From Thuidium tamariscinum (lineage: Eukaryota; Streptophyta; Bryopsida; Hypnales; Thuidiaceae), in NCBI GenBank assembly GCA_947034885.2, contig OX344755.2, positions 6,078,501-6,142,500 on the forward strand: 64,000 nucleotides of DNA, in the 5' to 3' direction. The translations under genes and the position numbers were made by a program. Below are positions 1-10,091 of the stretch, piece by piece (the stretch's first letter is position 1; the number at the start of each line of letters is the position of its first letter). Under the pieces are notes generated by a model. That model was not told where the DNA came from and did not search any database. It saw nothing but the letters and a program-made list of their open reading frames with translations.

Positions 1-234
1 ATGATCGCCGTCTTGTTTCCTTTGCAGGACTGGGACTTTTCTACAGAGGTCCCCAGAAGAGAAGAGTTAGCAGTTGTAATAACACAGTGTATCATCTGTC
101 TGATACATGGAATAAACTGTCACCTCGGGGGTACTCACGCAAGCTCGCATTCAGAATGATGACAAGCACTTGCGGCCAGCATTCGGAGACTCAGATAAAT
201 GAATAGAAATCACATTGATGAACAGCAGTTCTAC

Positions 235-492
235 CTCTTCATCAGCTAATTTGGAAGCGGCAGCTTTGGCAGCTGCTTGCCCGCTCTCAAATTGCGTGGC
301 AAGGTCGCGAACTGACAGTCGCTTCTGCAGCTTTTCCAGCTCCACCGCTTCCTTGGCAACAGCGACTTTGGACGGAGAATCGGTCTCGCCATCTTGATCA
401 TGGAAACCGGTCCCATTCAACGTCACATCAGCTGTAACACCTTTCATCGCACTGGATCCGAAGCTGCCTAATAAATATTTCTTGTCAGCTAT
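235..492 (-). CDS. N-terminal exon of a SCAB1-like actin-binding protein
   Basis: Read on the minus strand this exon gives about 86 codons ending just before a GT (234-233). The stretch LEKLQKRLSVRDLATQFESG followed by QAAAKAAASKLADEE matches the N-terminal region of plant SCAB1 (stomatal closure-related actin-binding protein), which has QKRLSVRDLASKFEKG and KLSEEAKLREA at the same place. In that family this N-terminal part precedes coiled coils and binds and bundles F-actin in the cytoplasm. The preceding residues GVTADVTLNGTGF resemble the SCAB1 segment before it. The frame is open from an AG acceptor at 493 (phase 0), so the true start may lie in an upstream exon; the first in-frame Met is at 447. 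The rest of the gene lies beyond the left edge. No further exon was found in bases 1-234, although this could be intron. The match is from memory of the family, not an alignment. Confidence 0.7.
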
Positions 493-2050
493 CTGCCTTC
501 ATCATAAGCGTTTCTCCTCGGCAAAGTAAAGAAGCCGGTTTCGCACCACATATAGCGGCAGTTCTATGAGCTCACATGCCCTGCCAAACAGGGAAGAAAC
601 GATTACAAACCATTGACAAAGTGGGATTACAACTACAAGTCTCCAAAAAACTGAAGTTCCATGTCTGAGAAGGATGTGGCGCTGCCTCTCTAGACTTCCA
701 AAACCATTGTGCTCACTTGAAGCGCTACATGAAGCACTCCTAAAATGCAAATGAGAAATGAGCGATCGCTAATCCAGACAAACTTAATGAGAGACAACGA
801 ACACGATCCTGAAATGCTGAACAGAACAGGGGAAATTTCGACAGAACAGCTCAGTGTTCATGGTTAGACAGCGATAACAACCGTCTTTCTATCAAGCGAC
901 AATACGGTGCGCGTCAAGGACGCGCTGAGAGAAATTAAATCCTTTTAAATGACTAAAAGCAATGTTCTAGCTAGACACTGACGACGAACGTCGACTATTT
1001 GATAAGACATCTTTTTCAACCACCTCCCCAAACCCCTAGTACAGCAGAGTTCCGTGTCTCCCACCAGCTTTCCGGACTGATTATGTCTTCTCCTCTGTAG
1101 ACACTCTCGCCAGAAACAAACAATAAATTGCGTAAGCTTCAACGAGCTTTAATTGCCATATCACTAAGAAATACAGCCTGTACACCATGGCCGAACAACC
1201 TGCTCTACCTGTTCCCGTACACTACCCGCCACAAGGGCCATGACGACCGCAGTCTAGCCGAGCAGGCCTAATCCTCCAAGCTCACACGGAGCAATTCCCT
1301 CTTATCACAGATGGACACCGATTAACCACAAACATACAACCGCGCACGACTTTCTCACTTCATGCGAAATCCTGGACCAAAAAAACAACAAGAACTAGGC
1401 TACCTGCGACGAAACTTTGACTCCGTCTCATCCCCGCCTCCGCAAGAAGAACTCAAACATCGCAACAATTACACTACTGTAATGGAACAACTAAACAACT
1501 CCCCCTTCCCCCCGACTCCTATCAGACCTGATTATTCTCACTTGAGCGTGTTTCGAAGAACTCCTTCGTCTCACCAATACGGCTCACCGCCGGTCGGGAC
1601 GAAACGACCAACCCCACGATTTCCGCCGCGTCTAGTATTCCTCGAAGCAGGGCAAGCGCAAACAACAGCTAGGCAGAAACGACCGCTGACAGGGTATTAT
1701 TAGCATGTGGAATCTGACGGAGATGCAGGGCCTGCTGTGGCTCTGGCCGGAGGAGATGAGGTTCCCGTCAAGCTCCCGTCTGATCACGCAATGGCAAGCC
1801 CAAGCTCCGTCGCTGCAACTGTCGTAGCGACAGGCCTGGCTCCCTGCTGCGCCAGGCAGTCCCCCCAGACCTGGCTCGAGAGTGACGCCGTGCGGATGAA
1901 TGATGCTCATCAGTACTCCATCGGGGGTTTAGGGGGCGGGGGACGACATCACGACATTGATTCCAGGATGAAAAACATTCATCCTCTACCCGTGACAGAG
2001 ACGCAAGGATAGATGATATTCGTCGTCCACCCGACCTCGTTTGTTCGGTA
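493..2050 (-). other. Upstream region of the SCAB-like gene
   Basis: This stretch is clearly richer in GC than the following 55 kb and carries no convincing coding sequence in either direction. Given the orientation of the exon at 235-492 it probably holds the 5' untranslated region, an intron and the promoter of that gene. Open frames at 1362-1703 and 1707-2012 have unremarkable composition and no recognisable motif. The compositional edge near 2.05 kb is where repeat-type DNA begins. Confidence 0.45.
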
Positions 2051-3427
2051 CCGGTCAGAGTAACTGCCCTACTGTAGACATTACGGCTAATTGATGGATT
2101 AGCTTACTGTTGTGGGCCTTTCAAGGCTCCATTTGGTGATTATGTGATTAATATGTTTGCTGCGCCCCCGACCTCTATAATATCACCCTCCTTGAAATCA
2201 CAATAGCAGTACATGTATGCCACATTCTGCAGTGAATTGCAGTGGTAATAAACGTAAGATATCTAAATTACTTTTAGAACCAAGCAACCTTGTTTGACAA
2301 TCAGTACTGTCCCGTTCATTGCTCTCATACTTATTTTGAGCATAAGAAGACAAATCACACCAAATGTTGTGTGAAGTCCCGAAATAACATTAAAAAAGAA
2401 TGAGGTGTGTAAGAGTCATAAGAAGAGAAAGTTAACCCTGTAAGGATTCATTGGAGACCAAACTACTATTCATGATCTCCCTTTTTTGCACAAAATTTCA
2501 AGGATGAACAGTTGCTCTTCTATCTTACATACAAGACTTCTCTGTCATCCATCAGACCATTCATCCGTCAGACCATTCATCCGTCAGACCATTCATTCTA
2601 GGCTCAAGTGTATTCCAAGGTTAAATCAGTCCATTTTCTAAGTCCGGGCCCTAATTTCGATTTCCACATTCTGAACATTGTAGAACAAGCATCCACTAAG
2701 GTAATACTCAGTATCTCTTTTAAGGTTTGCATTTGGAACATGCCCAATTTTCAGTAATCCCACAGAAAATGTAAAACTCCAAATTGTTGCAAATTTTGCA
2801 TTTCAAGTACAGTCAACATTTTATGGACCCAGGTGAAGAATGTCTTCAAACATAATGCAAACTACTGTTCAACAGTGCTGGCCCAGAATTGTGTGGTGCT
2901 AAGTTACAGTACAGAATGAGGAGGCGGATGCACAATGACAATGACATGGTAATGTTTGTAATGTACTAGAAGCAATAATTCAGTACTTTGAGCTTTGGAA
3001 GGATAGAACCGACTTTTCCTGAGGTCTACTGTATGAATTTGTGACCACTACCTTACCTTAGAAATAATAATAACTTAGGTTCATCACCCAATATTTGATA
3101 CAGTAACTTAGGGTAGTCTGGAACTGAGATTTGGGGATGTCCGTCCCTTTCAAGAAATTCTAATGAGCTACAGCCGCTGCAGAGTTGGCAGGTACTGTGT
3201 GCTGTGGCAGGAAAATATAAGTTTAACTCACAGTCATTTAAGTAGTCCGTTTGAATAACTTGGGAAAAACACTCTTTGGCAGGCCAACTAACTCATAAGT
3301 TCAACGCAGTCAGCTACTCCCTGGAATTCTCAATAATTTTTTTCTTAGGGTAGGGGGGCAGCTGACACACTTCGCTTGGAGGATTGCACTGATTGTGTCT
3401 TTCTGGAACCTCGTCAGCTAAGTTAAG
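2051..3427. other. Intergenic stretch without recognised genes
   Basis: AT-rich DNA with no coding signature on either strand. Apart from the short 16-bp tandem repeat at 2546-2593 I see no bounded element here. Confidence 0.5.
2546..2593. repeat. 16-bp tandem repeat, three units
   Basis: Three adjacent copies of CATCCRTCAGACCATT are directly visible, with one A/G difference in the first unit. It is a small local duplication with no coding context. Confidence 0.9.
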
Positions 3428-3656
3428 TTAACCCTGAAGCGTCTCAATCCTTTTTAGAATTTTTGCACATTTTTGCTTATAGCTTTGTACAGATATATTA
3501 TTTACCAGAATTTAATGAATTTGGTCATTAAGGAAGGTTGTCTTTTCTAGATTCAAGTGTTACATTTGATAAATGAGAAGTTAATTGGATGAAATAATGC
3601 CTTGAAGCCCTCTGTTTATCATCTAGAATATGGACGTCGGCACGCTTCAGGGTTAA
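3428..3656. mobile_element. TTAA-flanked MITE, copy 1 (piggyBac-like)
   Basis: The element runs from TTAACCCTGAAGCGTC to GCACGCTTCAGGGTTAA, so the ends are inverted repeats beginning CCCTGAAGCGT and both sides carry TTAA. A TTAA duplication with termini starting CCC is the signature of piggyBac-type transposition. The interior (221 bp) has no coding capacity, so it would depend on a transposase elsewhere. A second copy of the same length lies in the opposite orientation at 48937-49165. Confidence 0.75.
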
Positions 3657-3664
3657 GCTTTAGA

Positions 3665-3915
3665 TTAACCCTAAGCGCTCAGCTCATGTTTACCAAAATC
3701 CAAACCCTCTTGCACTCATTCCAATCAAACTAGCGTCAAAAACAAGATTCACAAAAACTAATCATACCAATTGGTAGTGGAGGCAACCTTAAAGCAACAA
3801 GGAAATGGACAAATGATTTGACCATACTATAAAAAAGATTATAAGAGTCAATACAGAATAACCTTTCAAATTGGAGAGCATTGGGATTTAAGGCATTGGG
3901 GTGCTCAAGGGTTAA
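3665..3915. mobile_element. TTAA-flanked MITE, copy 2
   Basis: It starts TTAACCCTAAGCGCTCAG and ends GGGGTGCTCAAGGGTTAA. The termini are imperfect inverted repeats (CCCTWAGCGC against CCCTTGAGCAC) bounded by TTAA. It lies 8 bp downstream of copy 1 and shares its right TTAA with the next element. Non-coding. Confidence 0.65.
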
Positions 3916-4177
3916 TCCCTAAGCGTCACAAATCAAACAGCTCTAAAGATTGGACCGTTCTAAAAAAAAGCAACATAACTTGAATTTGAATTGATTATTG
4001 CATTCCTCACTATATAGATTTATAGCCAACAACCTCATCAACCTAGACTCATTTCTTTGGGGAAAATCCATTGTACAGATGCAAACATTATAAGGTTTGA
4101 TGAACCTAGTCTCCCAAAATCAAAGGTCCGAAAAACATCCCTTACGCAAAACATCCTCTATGACGTTCAAGGGTTAA
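3912..4177. mobile_element. TTAA-flanked MITE, copy 3
   Basis: It starts TTAATCCCTAAGCGTCACA and ends TATGACGTTCAAGGGTTAA. The left TTAA is also the right TTAA of copy 2, so the two are directly abutting. The terminal inverted repeat is imperfect but of the same type (CCCTNAACGTCA). Non-coding, about 260 bp. Confidence 0.6.
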
Positions 4178-4424
4178 GAAGTTACACTGGATTAGAGTTG
4201 TGAAAGTAGCATTCCATATCTGTTTTTTGTTTTGTTTTTTTGTTTTTTGGAAACAAATTCATTCCATATCAGATCTAGGTACGTGACAGTTACTGATGAC
4301 TTCACAGTTAACTTAGCGGCTGGGCCTGTACTCCCTGGAAGTACAAACACTCCACCTTCTCTGTTAGAGCACAGTCAGCTGAAATAGTGGCACTAAGTTA
4401 AGTTAGAACTAAGTTAAGCCTAAG

Positions 4425-4615
4425 GGAGGAGGCTCAGAAACCGCTCATTTAAGAGCTGATCGCCCTTTTTCATGTATTTCTTTTGATGCAAATATTTTGA
4501 ACTTATTTTTCAGTCAAAGAAAAATATTCTAGAAATCTAACACAAGTTGTTTCATATTTTTTGAAGCATTACTAAATTAGATATGAATTTTCAAATACAA
4601 TCTAGCATAGTGTTC
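4425..4615 (+). repeat. Dispersed repeat R6, copy 1
   Basis: This segment (from GGCTCAGAAACCGCTCATTT onward) is related, with considerable divergence, to 5115-5310 and, reversed, to 48395-48575. Shared blocks include CATTTAAGAG, a stretch near CTTGAAGTATTT, CTAACNCAA.TTGTTTCATA and TTTTTTGAGC. Three dispersed copies indicate a mobile or formerly mobile repeat. I could not define ends or a target duplication. Confidence 0.55.
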
Positions 4616-5114
4616 TATTTGTGATCAGTAGGCCATGAAAACTCATACATGCACAGTATGAAAATAAATCTGACTTTGTTCAAGAACTAGCATTGCAACA
4701 TGTAAAAAGTAATCAAGGTGATTTCTAAATGCGTTCCTTCCTAAAGCTAAAGTAAATACTTGAATTAATCATTATTTCAGATTTTGTAACACTTGTAAGA
4801 AGAGAGTTCAACAACCAAGTCTTATTTTACTCACTTACTTAAAAATGAAGCCACTGTGGCTCTGAAACCATCCACTGAAGAAGGAAAAACTAAAGTCTTA
4901 TCATGCTCCAATGTAATTGGAAGTTCATTGACTTACAATCAAGTTCCATTTCATAGCCTCCTACTAGATGGTTGCAAAAGCCTGGGTGATTTCAGAGCCT
5001 TCTCCTATATCTTTGGCCAGGGGGGCCAAATGGGTTTGCAAGGGCACTCTAACATTTGGGCACAACTAGACATGAGGAAGGACCTCAATTGGGTGTAGGC
5101 ACATGGGATCCAAA
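4616..5114 (+). other. Spacer between two R6 repeat copies
   Basis: AT-rich DNA containing a short open frame at 4856-5098 with no recognisable motif. Nothing else is supported. Confidence 0.4.
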
Positions 5115-5310
5115 TTAATGGTAGAAGGTCCATAAACCGACCATTTAAGAGTTGGAACTGAATTTTGGAGAGGTAAAACATCTTGAAGTATTTTTCACTA
5201 ATTTTCCTTGAAAGACAAGTAGAATTGGTATCTAACCCAAATTGTTTCATACTTTTTTGAGCTTTGTATAATTAGTTACAAATTTTTGAAGTTGAAAACA
5301 AGTGGTCACA
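5115..5310 (+). repeat. Dispersed repeat R6, copy 2
   Basis: Second direct copy of the repeat at 4425-4615. It keeps ACCATTTAAGAGTTGGAACT, GAGAGGTAAAACATCTTGAA and TTGAAAGACAAGTAGAATTG. The reverse-strand copy at 48395-48575 is closer to this one than to copy 1. Confidence 0.6.
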
Positions 5311-5652
5311 TGTAGTCATCAAAAGCAACCACCTCTTGAAATGTGCAAATTTAGGTACCTTGAAGAAAGTAAAATGTACCTTTGAATTATGTTCACTTTT
5401 TAATGCATGCCCAATTGGAGTTTGAGCTTCCTACCTTATACACATAAAAATGTCAATTGTAAAGTGAGATGTTATTGAGAGGGGTTTTTATTTGGGATTT
5501 TTTAATTTGGGTTCTTATAAACAAATGGAACTGAATTTCATTGCAAAGGGCAAGGTGTAACTAAGAGGGTTGAATGAAACATTCTTTAGACTGAGGTTAG
5601 ATTTAAACTAAGGTCCAAAATTGAGGCAAATAAATTATACAACCAATACGAT

Positions 5653-6856
5653 TCCCAGGGAGATTACTCGTAATTTTTAGAATACTACGTGAGTTAAAAG
5701 ATAGGGTCTATTTAATTCAAAGGGGATAAATTTTATATATATATATATAGGACTACTATAGGGTTCTTGAAATGTCATATATCCTATTATATATAAATTA
5801 GGCTATGTATAAACACCATTTAGTAGGAATTTTTATTAATAAATTAGCCTTTACAAATAGGGTTCATATAAAAAGTTTGTAGTACAATGAATATAGATGT
5901 AAACAAACTTTTTTAATTGAATGATAAAACTTACACAATTTAGTAAATCTAAGGATGTTTTTTATGAGATTTGTTGTTATCATCAAATAATTGTAGCCTG
6001 TACATACAAATCTTTCCTTAAGTATACCAATTACGTAACAACATGTAAGAATCTACTGTTCAAAGACAAAAAAATTGAGCTGTAAATTTACAATGAGGTT
6101 GTACTATAGAAATTTGTGTTCACACAAAGTATCCATTAAGAAATTGGTGTTGAGTGTGCAACATTTGCATGGAATCTTTTCTATACTTTGACACTGCAAA
6201 CTCTAGATTTGCTTCAACTACTTGAACATATACTTGTAAATGCTTAAAATCATCTTCTTTTTACTAGTGTTTAATAAACATTCTTTTACTTTTTGATTCT
6301 AAATTCAAAACCATTGTAAATGCATATGTAAAAATAAAATATATAGTCTCTATATTACAGTAGAGGTTATATTCTTGGGTTGATCTACAATGTTTTTAAG
6401 AGTGTTAATTTCTCATGTTGTTCATGTTATATTGCTAGTATTGGTGTTTTTCTTAGTTTTAGTATCATAACTATATTTAATGTTTCTATGATGTTTATTA
6501 TTCACGATATTAGGTTGTTTGGAATACATGGCATAGAATTTAGAATATTTAAAACTATTGTTGCATTTTACATTTCTATTTATCATTTGAAATTGTACTA
6601 CAATACAAGTAGTGCATATATTAAAAAATAGTGTATATGTAAGACACTACTTTTATAGTGTGTTGTAAATGGATACAAAAAAATTAGACATGTAAATTTT
6701 GTATATAAGATAGCCTAACTATAAAAACCAAAGGATTAAATTTATATGTAAAAATACGGTCATTTTAATTACTAAAATGAAGGTAAATAGCCCTATGTTA
6801 AATACCCTCTTAACTCAGGTGTATGCTTAAAATTACAAGGAGTGATCTCTCCGGGA
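5653..6856. mobile_element. Foldback element F1, long copy
   Basis: The left end TCCCAGGGAGATTACTCGTA pairs with the right end AAGGAGTGATCTCTCCGGGA as a terminal inverted repeat. The right arm (about 6600-6856) closely resembles the right arm of the foldback at 16495-17056, sharing TTGAAATTGTACTACAATAC, ATTAGACATGTAA and ATGAAGGTAAATAGCCC. The interior (5.8-6.6 kb) has no recognisable coding sequence. An 83-codon open frame at 6380-6631 is hydrophobic, AT-driven and overlaps the right arm, so it is not called a gene. The flanks TACGAT and TAGGAT could be a decayed target duplication. Confidence 0.55.
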
Positions 6857-7567
6857 TAGGATTGCTCTCAACTATTAGGATTACTCAAAATCTAAAGATT
6901 CTTGGTATTGGATAATAGTCTAAATCTAGTTTGAGATCCAATGCATCTTAACCCGTAAATGTTAAATGTCAGGCCTACGACCACTATTTTCATTCCTTGT
7001 GCTGTACACTAAGTTTATTGCCATTTTGGGACTAAATATAGATGAAAAATTTTAGATTTATTTTTCAAAGATGAAGTTACATGTCTTCTATACTTCCTTA
7101 AAAATTTAGATTTTTTTTGAAGAAAATTGATTTTTTTGATAATTTTTGAAGTAAAAGTGAAGAAAAATCACATCAAATGGAAAAATATCACAACAAATCT
7201 GAAATTTTCACCATGTGGTGTACATAACAGTGGCAAACATCATGGTGATAACACAATTTCCGTGTCACCTTATAAGTACAATCCAAAAGACATCAAAAAT
7301 ATATTCATAGTTCAAATTGCAATAAAATATTCAGTATTATGAATTTTTTTCAAAATTCCAATCAGAGCTTAAACTAGAGAAGATGACCTTCATTTCATAA
7401 GTTGGACTCATATTCAAAAAATATCATTTGTGTGGAGAAATTTCATATTTAGAGCAAGAAGCAAGAGCTTCCCAAAATATACTAAAAATAGCATATATTG
7501 GAATTCCTTTTTATAATAATTCCTTAATCACATGAATAAAAACACTTATAAGACTCAAAGTGAATTA
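6857..7567. other. AT-rich spacer
   Basis: No recognised gene or bounded element. A 71-codon open frame at 7127-7342 has no motif and an AT-driven composition. Confidence 0.4.
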
Positions 7568-7834
7568 AGGGAGAAACACCCAAAACCGTCCCTATACCCT
7601 ATATTGGACCGTAGGCTCATCCAAAACTTTCTTTAGACTGTAGTTAATGTGTTTGCCAAATATTGCACTCTAATTTACTAATGCATATTAAGGACAAATA
7701 CCATAATGCGATTGGCTCACTGTTGATTTTAGCAGTGTTCAGATTTAGGGGCATCTATTGAATAATTTCACTAGTCTAGGGAGCCAACACTTTAGAAAAT
7801 CATCAAAATTACATACGACATCCGAATTTATTTT

Positions 7835-8770
7835 TTAACCCCTAAAGGACCACAACCGTAACCGTTTTTCAACCCAAAACCACTTAAAACTGCCATTTCT
7901 GCCCCATTCATCCATGAAAAACAAAAAAAACTAAATTTTTAGAATCTAACCATAGGATCTTGTACTTTACTTAACTGAGATCATGTGGTGAAAATTTCAT
8001 GAAGCTTGACCGTATAGATAGGAAGATATGAGCATTCAAAGTTGGAAAACAAAGTTTTCTTAAACTCTAGTTTGCAACTTCAAATGACTTTGTCCTCCAT
8101 TTATGTAATTTTTTGCACTATAGGCCTTGAATTTAAATTTTTTTCTATTGAGAAATTGAGCTAAGAGCTTAGGAAAAAAAATCACAAAATAAAGACTTTT
8201 TTTTCATTCTTTAAAAAATTGTCAAGTAGATGTAGGTCCAAGATTGAAAGAAAAACTAAATTGCAAATATCTCATAGATGGAATTGAAACACAATAATTC
8301 CAATGGTGAGATTGTTCTAGCAAACAAAATCAACCTTATCTAACAATTTTTTTTGAAAAATTGTAAAAATTGCATTTACAAATGAATCCTATAAGTTATT
8401 TTTTCAAGAAGATGCTTAGCCATTGCCCGAAAAACAAGATGGTTCATAACTTTCACACTACTAATCCAAATGGAATGAATCAAAGCTTCACTTGTAGACA
8501 AAAATAAAATCTATAAGAGAAAAAAACTAATTTTTTAATTTTTAATTTTTTGTAGATTTTTTTTTGCCCGGCAACATGAAAATTAAATTTAAGATGGTGT
8601 AACTTTTGCTCCCGGTCACCAATTGAAAAAATAATAATATTTCCAAAGAGCTAATCAGTTTTTCTATCTTATGTGAAAATTTCAAGAAAATTCATTAAAA
8701 ATTGAAGTCACAAGTACCTGCCCAAATTCTTAAAGTCCCTCGAGGGGACTCTTGGTTCTTTAGGGGTTAA
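7835..8770. mobile_element. 936-bp TTAA-flanked non-autonomous element
   Basis: The ends are TTAACCCCTAAAGGACCAC and TTGGTTCTTTAGGGGTTAA, which form a near-perfect inverted repeat of about 15 bp with TTAA on each side. It splits copy a of the TA-flanked family. The interior has long A/T runs and no coding capacity. The CCCC start and TTAA duplication suggest piggyBac-type mobilisation, although the termini differ from the smaller TTAA elements at 3.4-4.2 kb. Confidence 0.75.
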
Positions 8771-8834
8771 TATTCATGATTTTCACTTGCTAATACTAAA
8801 AAAATATTATTTTTAGAAAAAATGCCTCCAACTA

Positions 8835-9220
8835 AGGGAGAAACACCCATTCCCGTCCCTGTACCTTGTAGTGGAGTGTAGAGTCACTCAAATATGTCCC
8901 TAGAGTGTAGTTAATGTGTTTGACACATGTATGAAAATAATTTGTTGACACAGGTGAAGGACACTTAAGAAAATCTGGTTGGCTCAGGGCTGATTTTCGC
9001 AGGGTTCAGTTTTGGGTGCATCTACTGGACACTTTCAGTGGTCTAGGCACCCATCACTTCAAAAAAACATAGAAATTACATACAATGCCCAAAAAATTTA
9101 TTTCTTTTTTTGAGTATTCATAATTTTCACTCGCTAATACTAGAAAAATATCAATTTTAGGAAAATCTCCCTCCAACTATGCTGAATTCCTTAAATGGAC
9201 GGTTTTGGGTGTTTCCACTG
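8835..9220. mobile_element. TA-flanked Tc1/mariner-like MITE, copy b
   Basis: It runs from AGGGAGAAACACCCATTCCC to TTTTGGGTGTTTCCACTG with TA on both sides (8833-8834 and 9221-9222). The flanks rejoin as CTCCAACTATGCTGAATTCC, the very sequence found inside this family, so copy b inserted into copy a. Length 386 bp, non-coding. Confidence 0.85.
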
Positions 9221-9251
9221 TATGCTGAATTCCTTATTAAGATGATTTTGG

Positions 9252-9549
9252 CTAGGGGAGGATACTTCCCGTTTTTTAATAACCTACCTGCGGCGGAATA
9301 TAGGGTACATTTAAATAATCTTGGGTAAAATTTATAAAATATTTACATATAAAATAGGGGACATTAAAAAGGCAAAGTGTTTTAAAAATAAAATAGGAAT
9401 GATAATATGGTTGATTTTTCCGCTTTATGATAAAATAGGGGCTCTTTTAATGCTGCCAAGTAATGATTACAAGTAATTGATAGCCCCCCTAAAAATACCC
9501 CACCGCCGCACGTGGGTCCCCCAAATACACAAGAAGTGTCCTCCCCGGG
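9252..9549. mobile_element. 298-bp hAT-like MITE
   Basis: The element has inverted ends CTAGGGGAGGATACTT and AAGTGTCCTCCCCGGG, and is flanked by a perfect 8-bp duplication GATTTTGG (9244-9251 and 9550-9557). An 8-bp duplication is typical of hAT transposition. It also shares AAATAGGGGACNTT, CACGTGNGGC and AGCCCCCCNAAAAATACC blocks with the larger element at 43861-44848. Non-coding. Confidence 0.8.
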
Positions 9550-9571
9550 GATTTTGGGTGTTTCCACCGTA

Positions 9572-10091
9572 GGTACTCTTCATAATCCTTAGTTTGTGAA
9601 AGATCAAGAAAAGTAAAACAGATGAAAAATTGCTTTCATCCTCCCTCATCACTGTTTCTAAGTCATCCTAGCACCATGAAATGGCGTCGCCGACATTTCA
9701 GGGTTAACTAGAAAATATGAATTCATAAAGATAAAGGGGTGTGTTCTGACTAGAGCATCAAGAACTATGATACATGGCAAAATATGGTGCATTGAAATGC
9801 CTTGGTGCCAACCAACCCTTTTTTTTTTGGCAAAATGGTGCCAAATAGCACTATTGGAAAAATCCTAACAAAAAAGCCTTTAATGATTTTTTTAAATGAA
9901 AAAATGAAAAGTCAGAAACCAACCAAAGGTTCCCTAGCCATGGACTAAAGGTCATTGCCTCCTTTGTTGTCATCGCCTATTTCCTTGCCCATCTGTGAGC
10001 CCTCGAGATGGCACTCAGGACTCTGGGTCCATTTTTCACGATTAAATAGCGAAAATTAGCTAAAATATACAAGAAAAGAACATAAAAATAG
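9572..10091. other. Spacer with one isolated TTAA-type terminus
   Basis: No gene seen. The sequence GCCGACATTTCAGGGTTAA at 9687-9705 matches the right terminus of the TTAA-flanked MITEs, but no partner end was found upstream. It may be a truncated copy. Confidence 0.4.

Larger units (their letters stand above)
7568..9569. mobile_element. TA-flanked Tc1/mariner-like MITE, copy a, carrying three insertions
   Basis: The left end is TA then AGGGAGAAACACCCAAAACC. The right end is GGGTGTTTCCACCG then TA (9570-9571). Inverted ends of the form CAGTGGAAACACCC next to TA are typical of Tc1/mariner relatives. The element is interrupted by a TTAA element (7835-8770), a second copy of the same family (8835-9220) and a hAT-like element (9252-9549). 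After discounting these, the remainder matches copies b, c and d block for block: GTGCATCTA-type segment, ATTCATGATTTTCACTTGCT, CTCCAACTATGCTGAATTCC. Non-coding. Confidence 0.75.
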
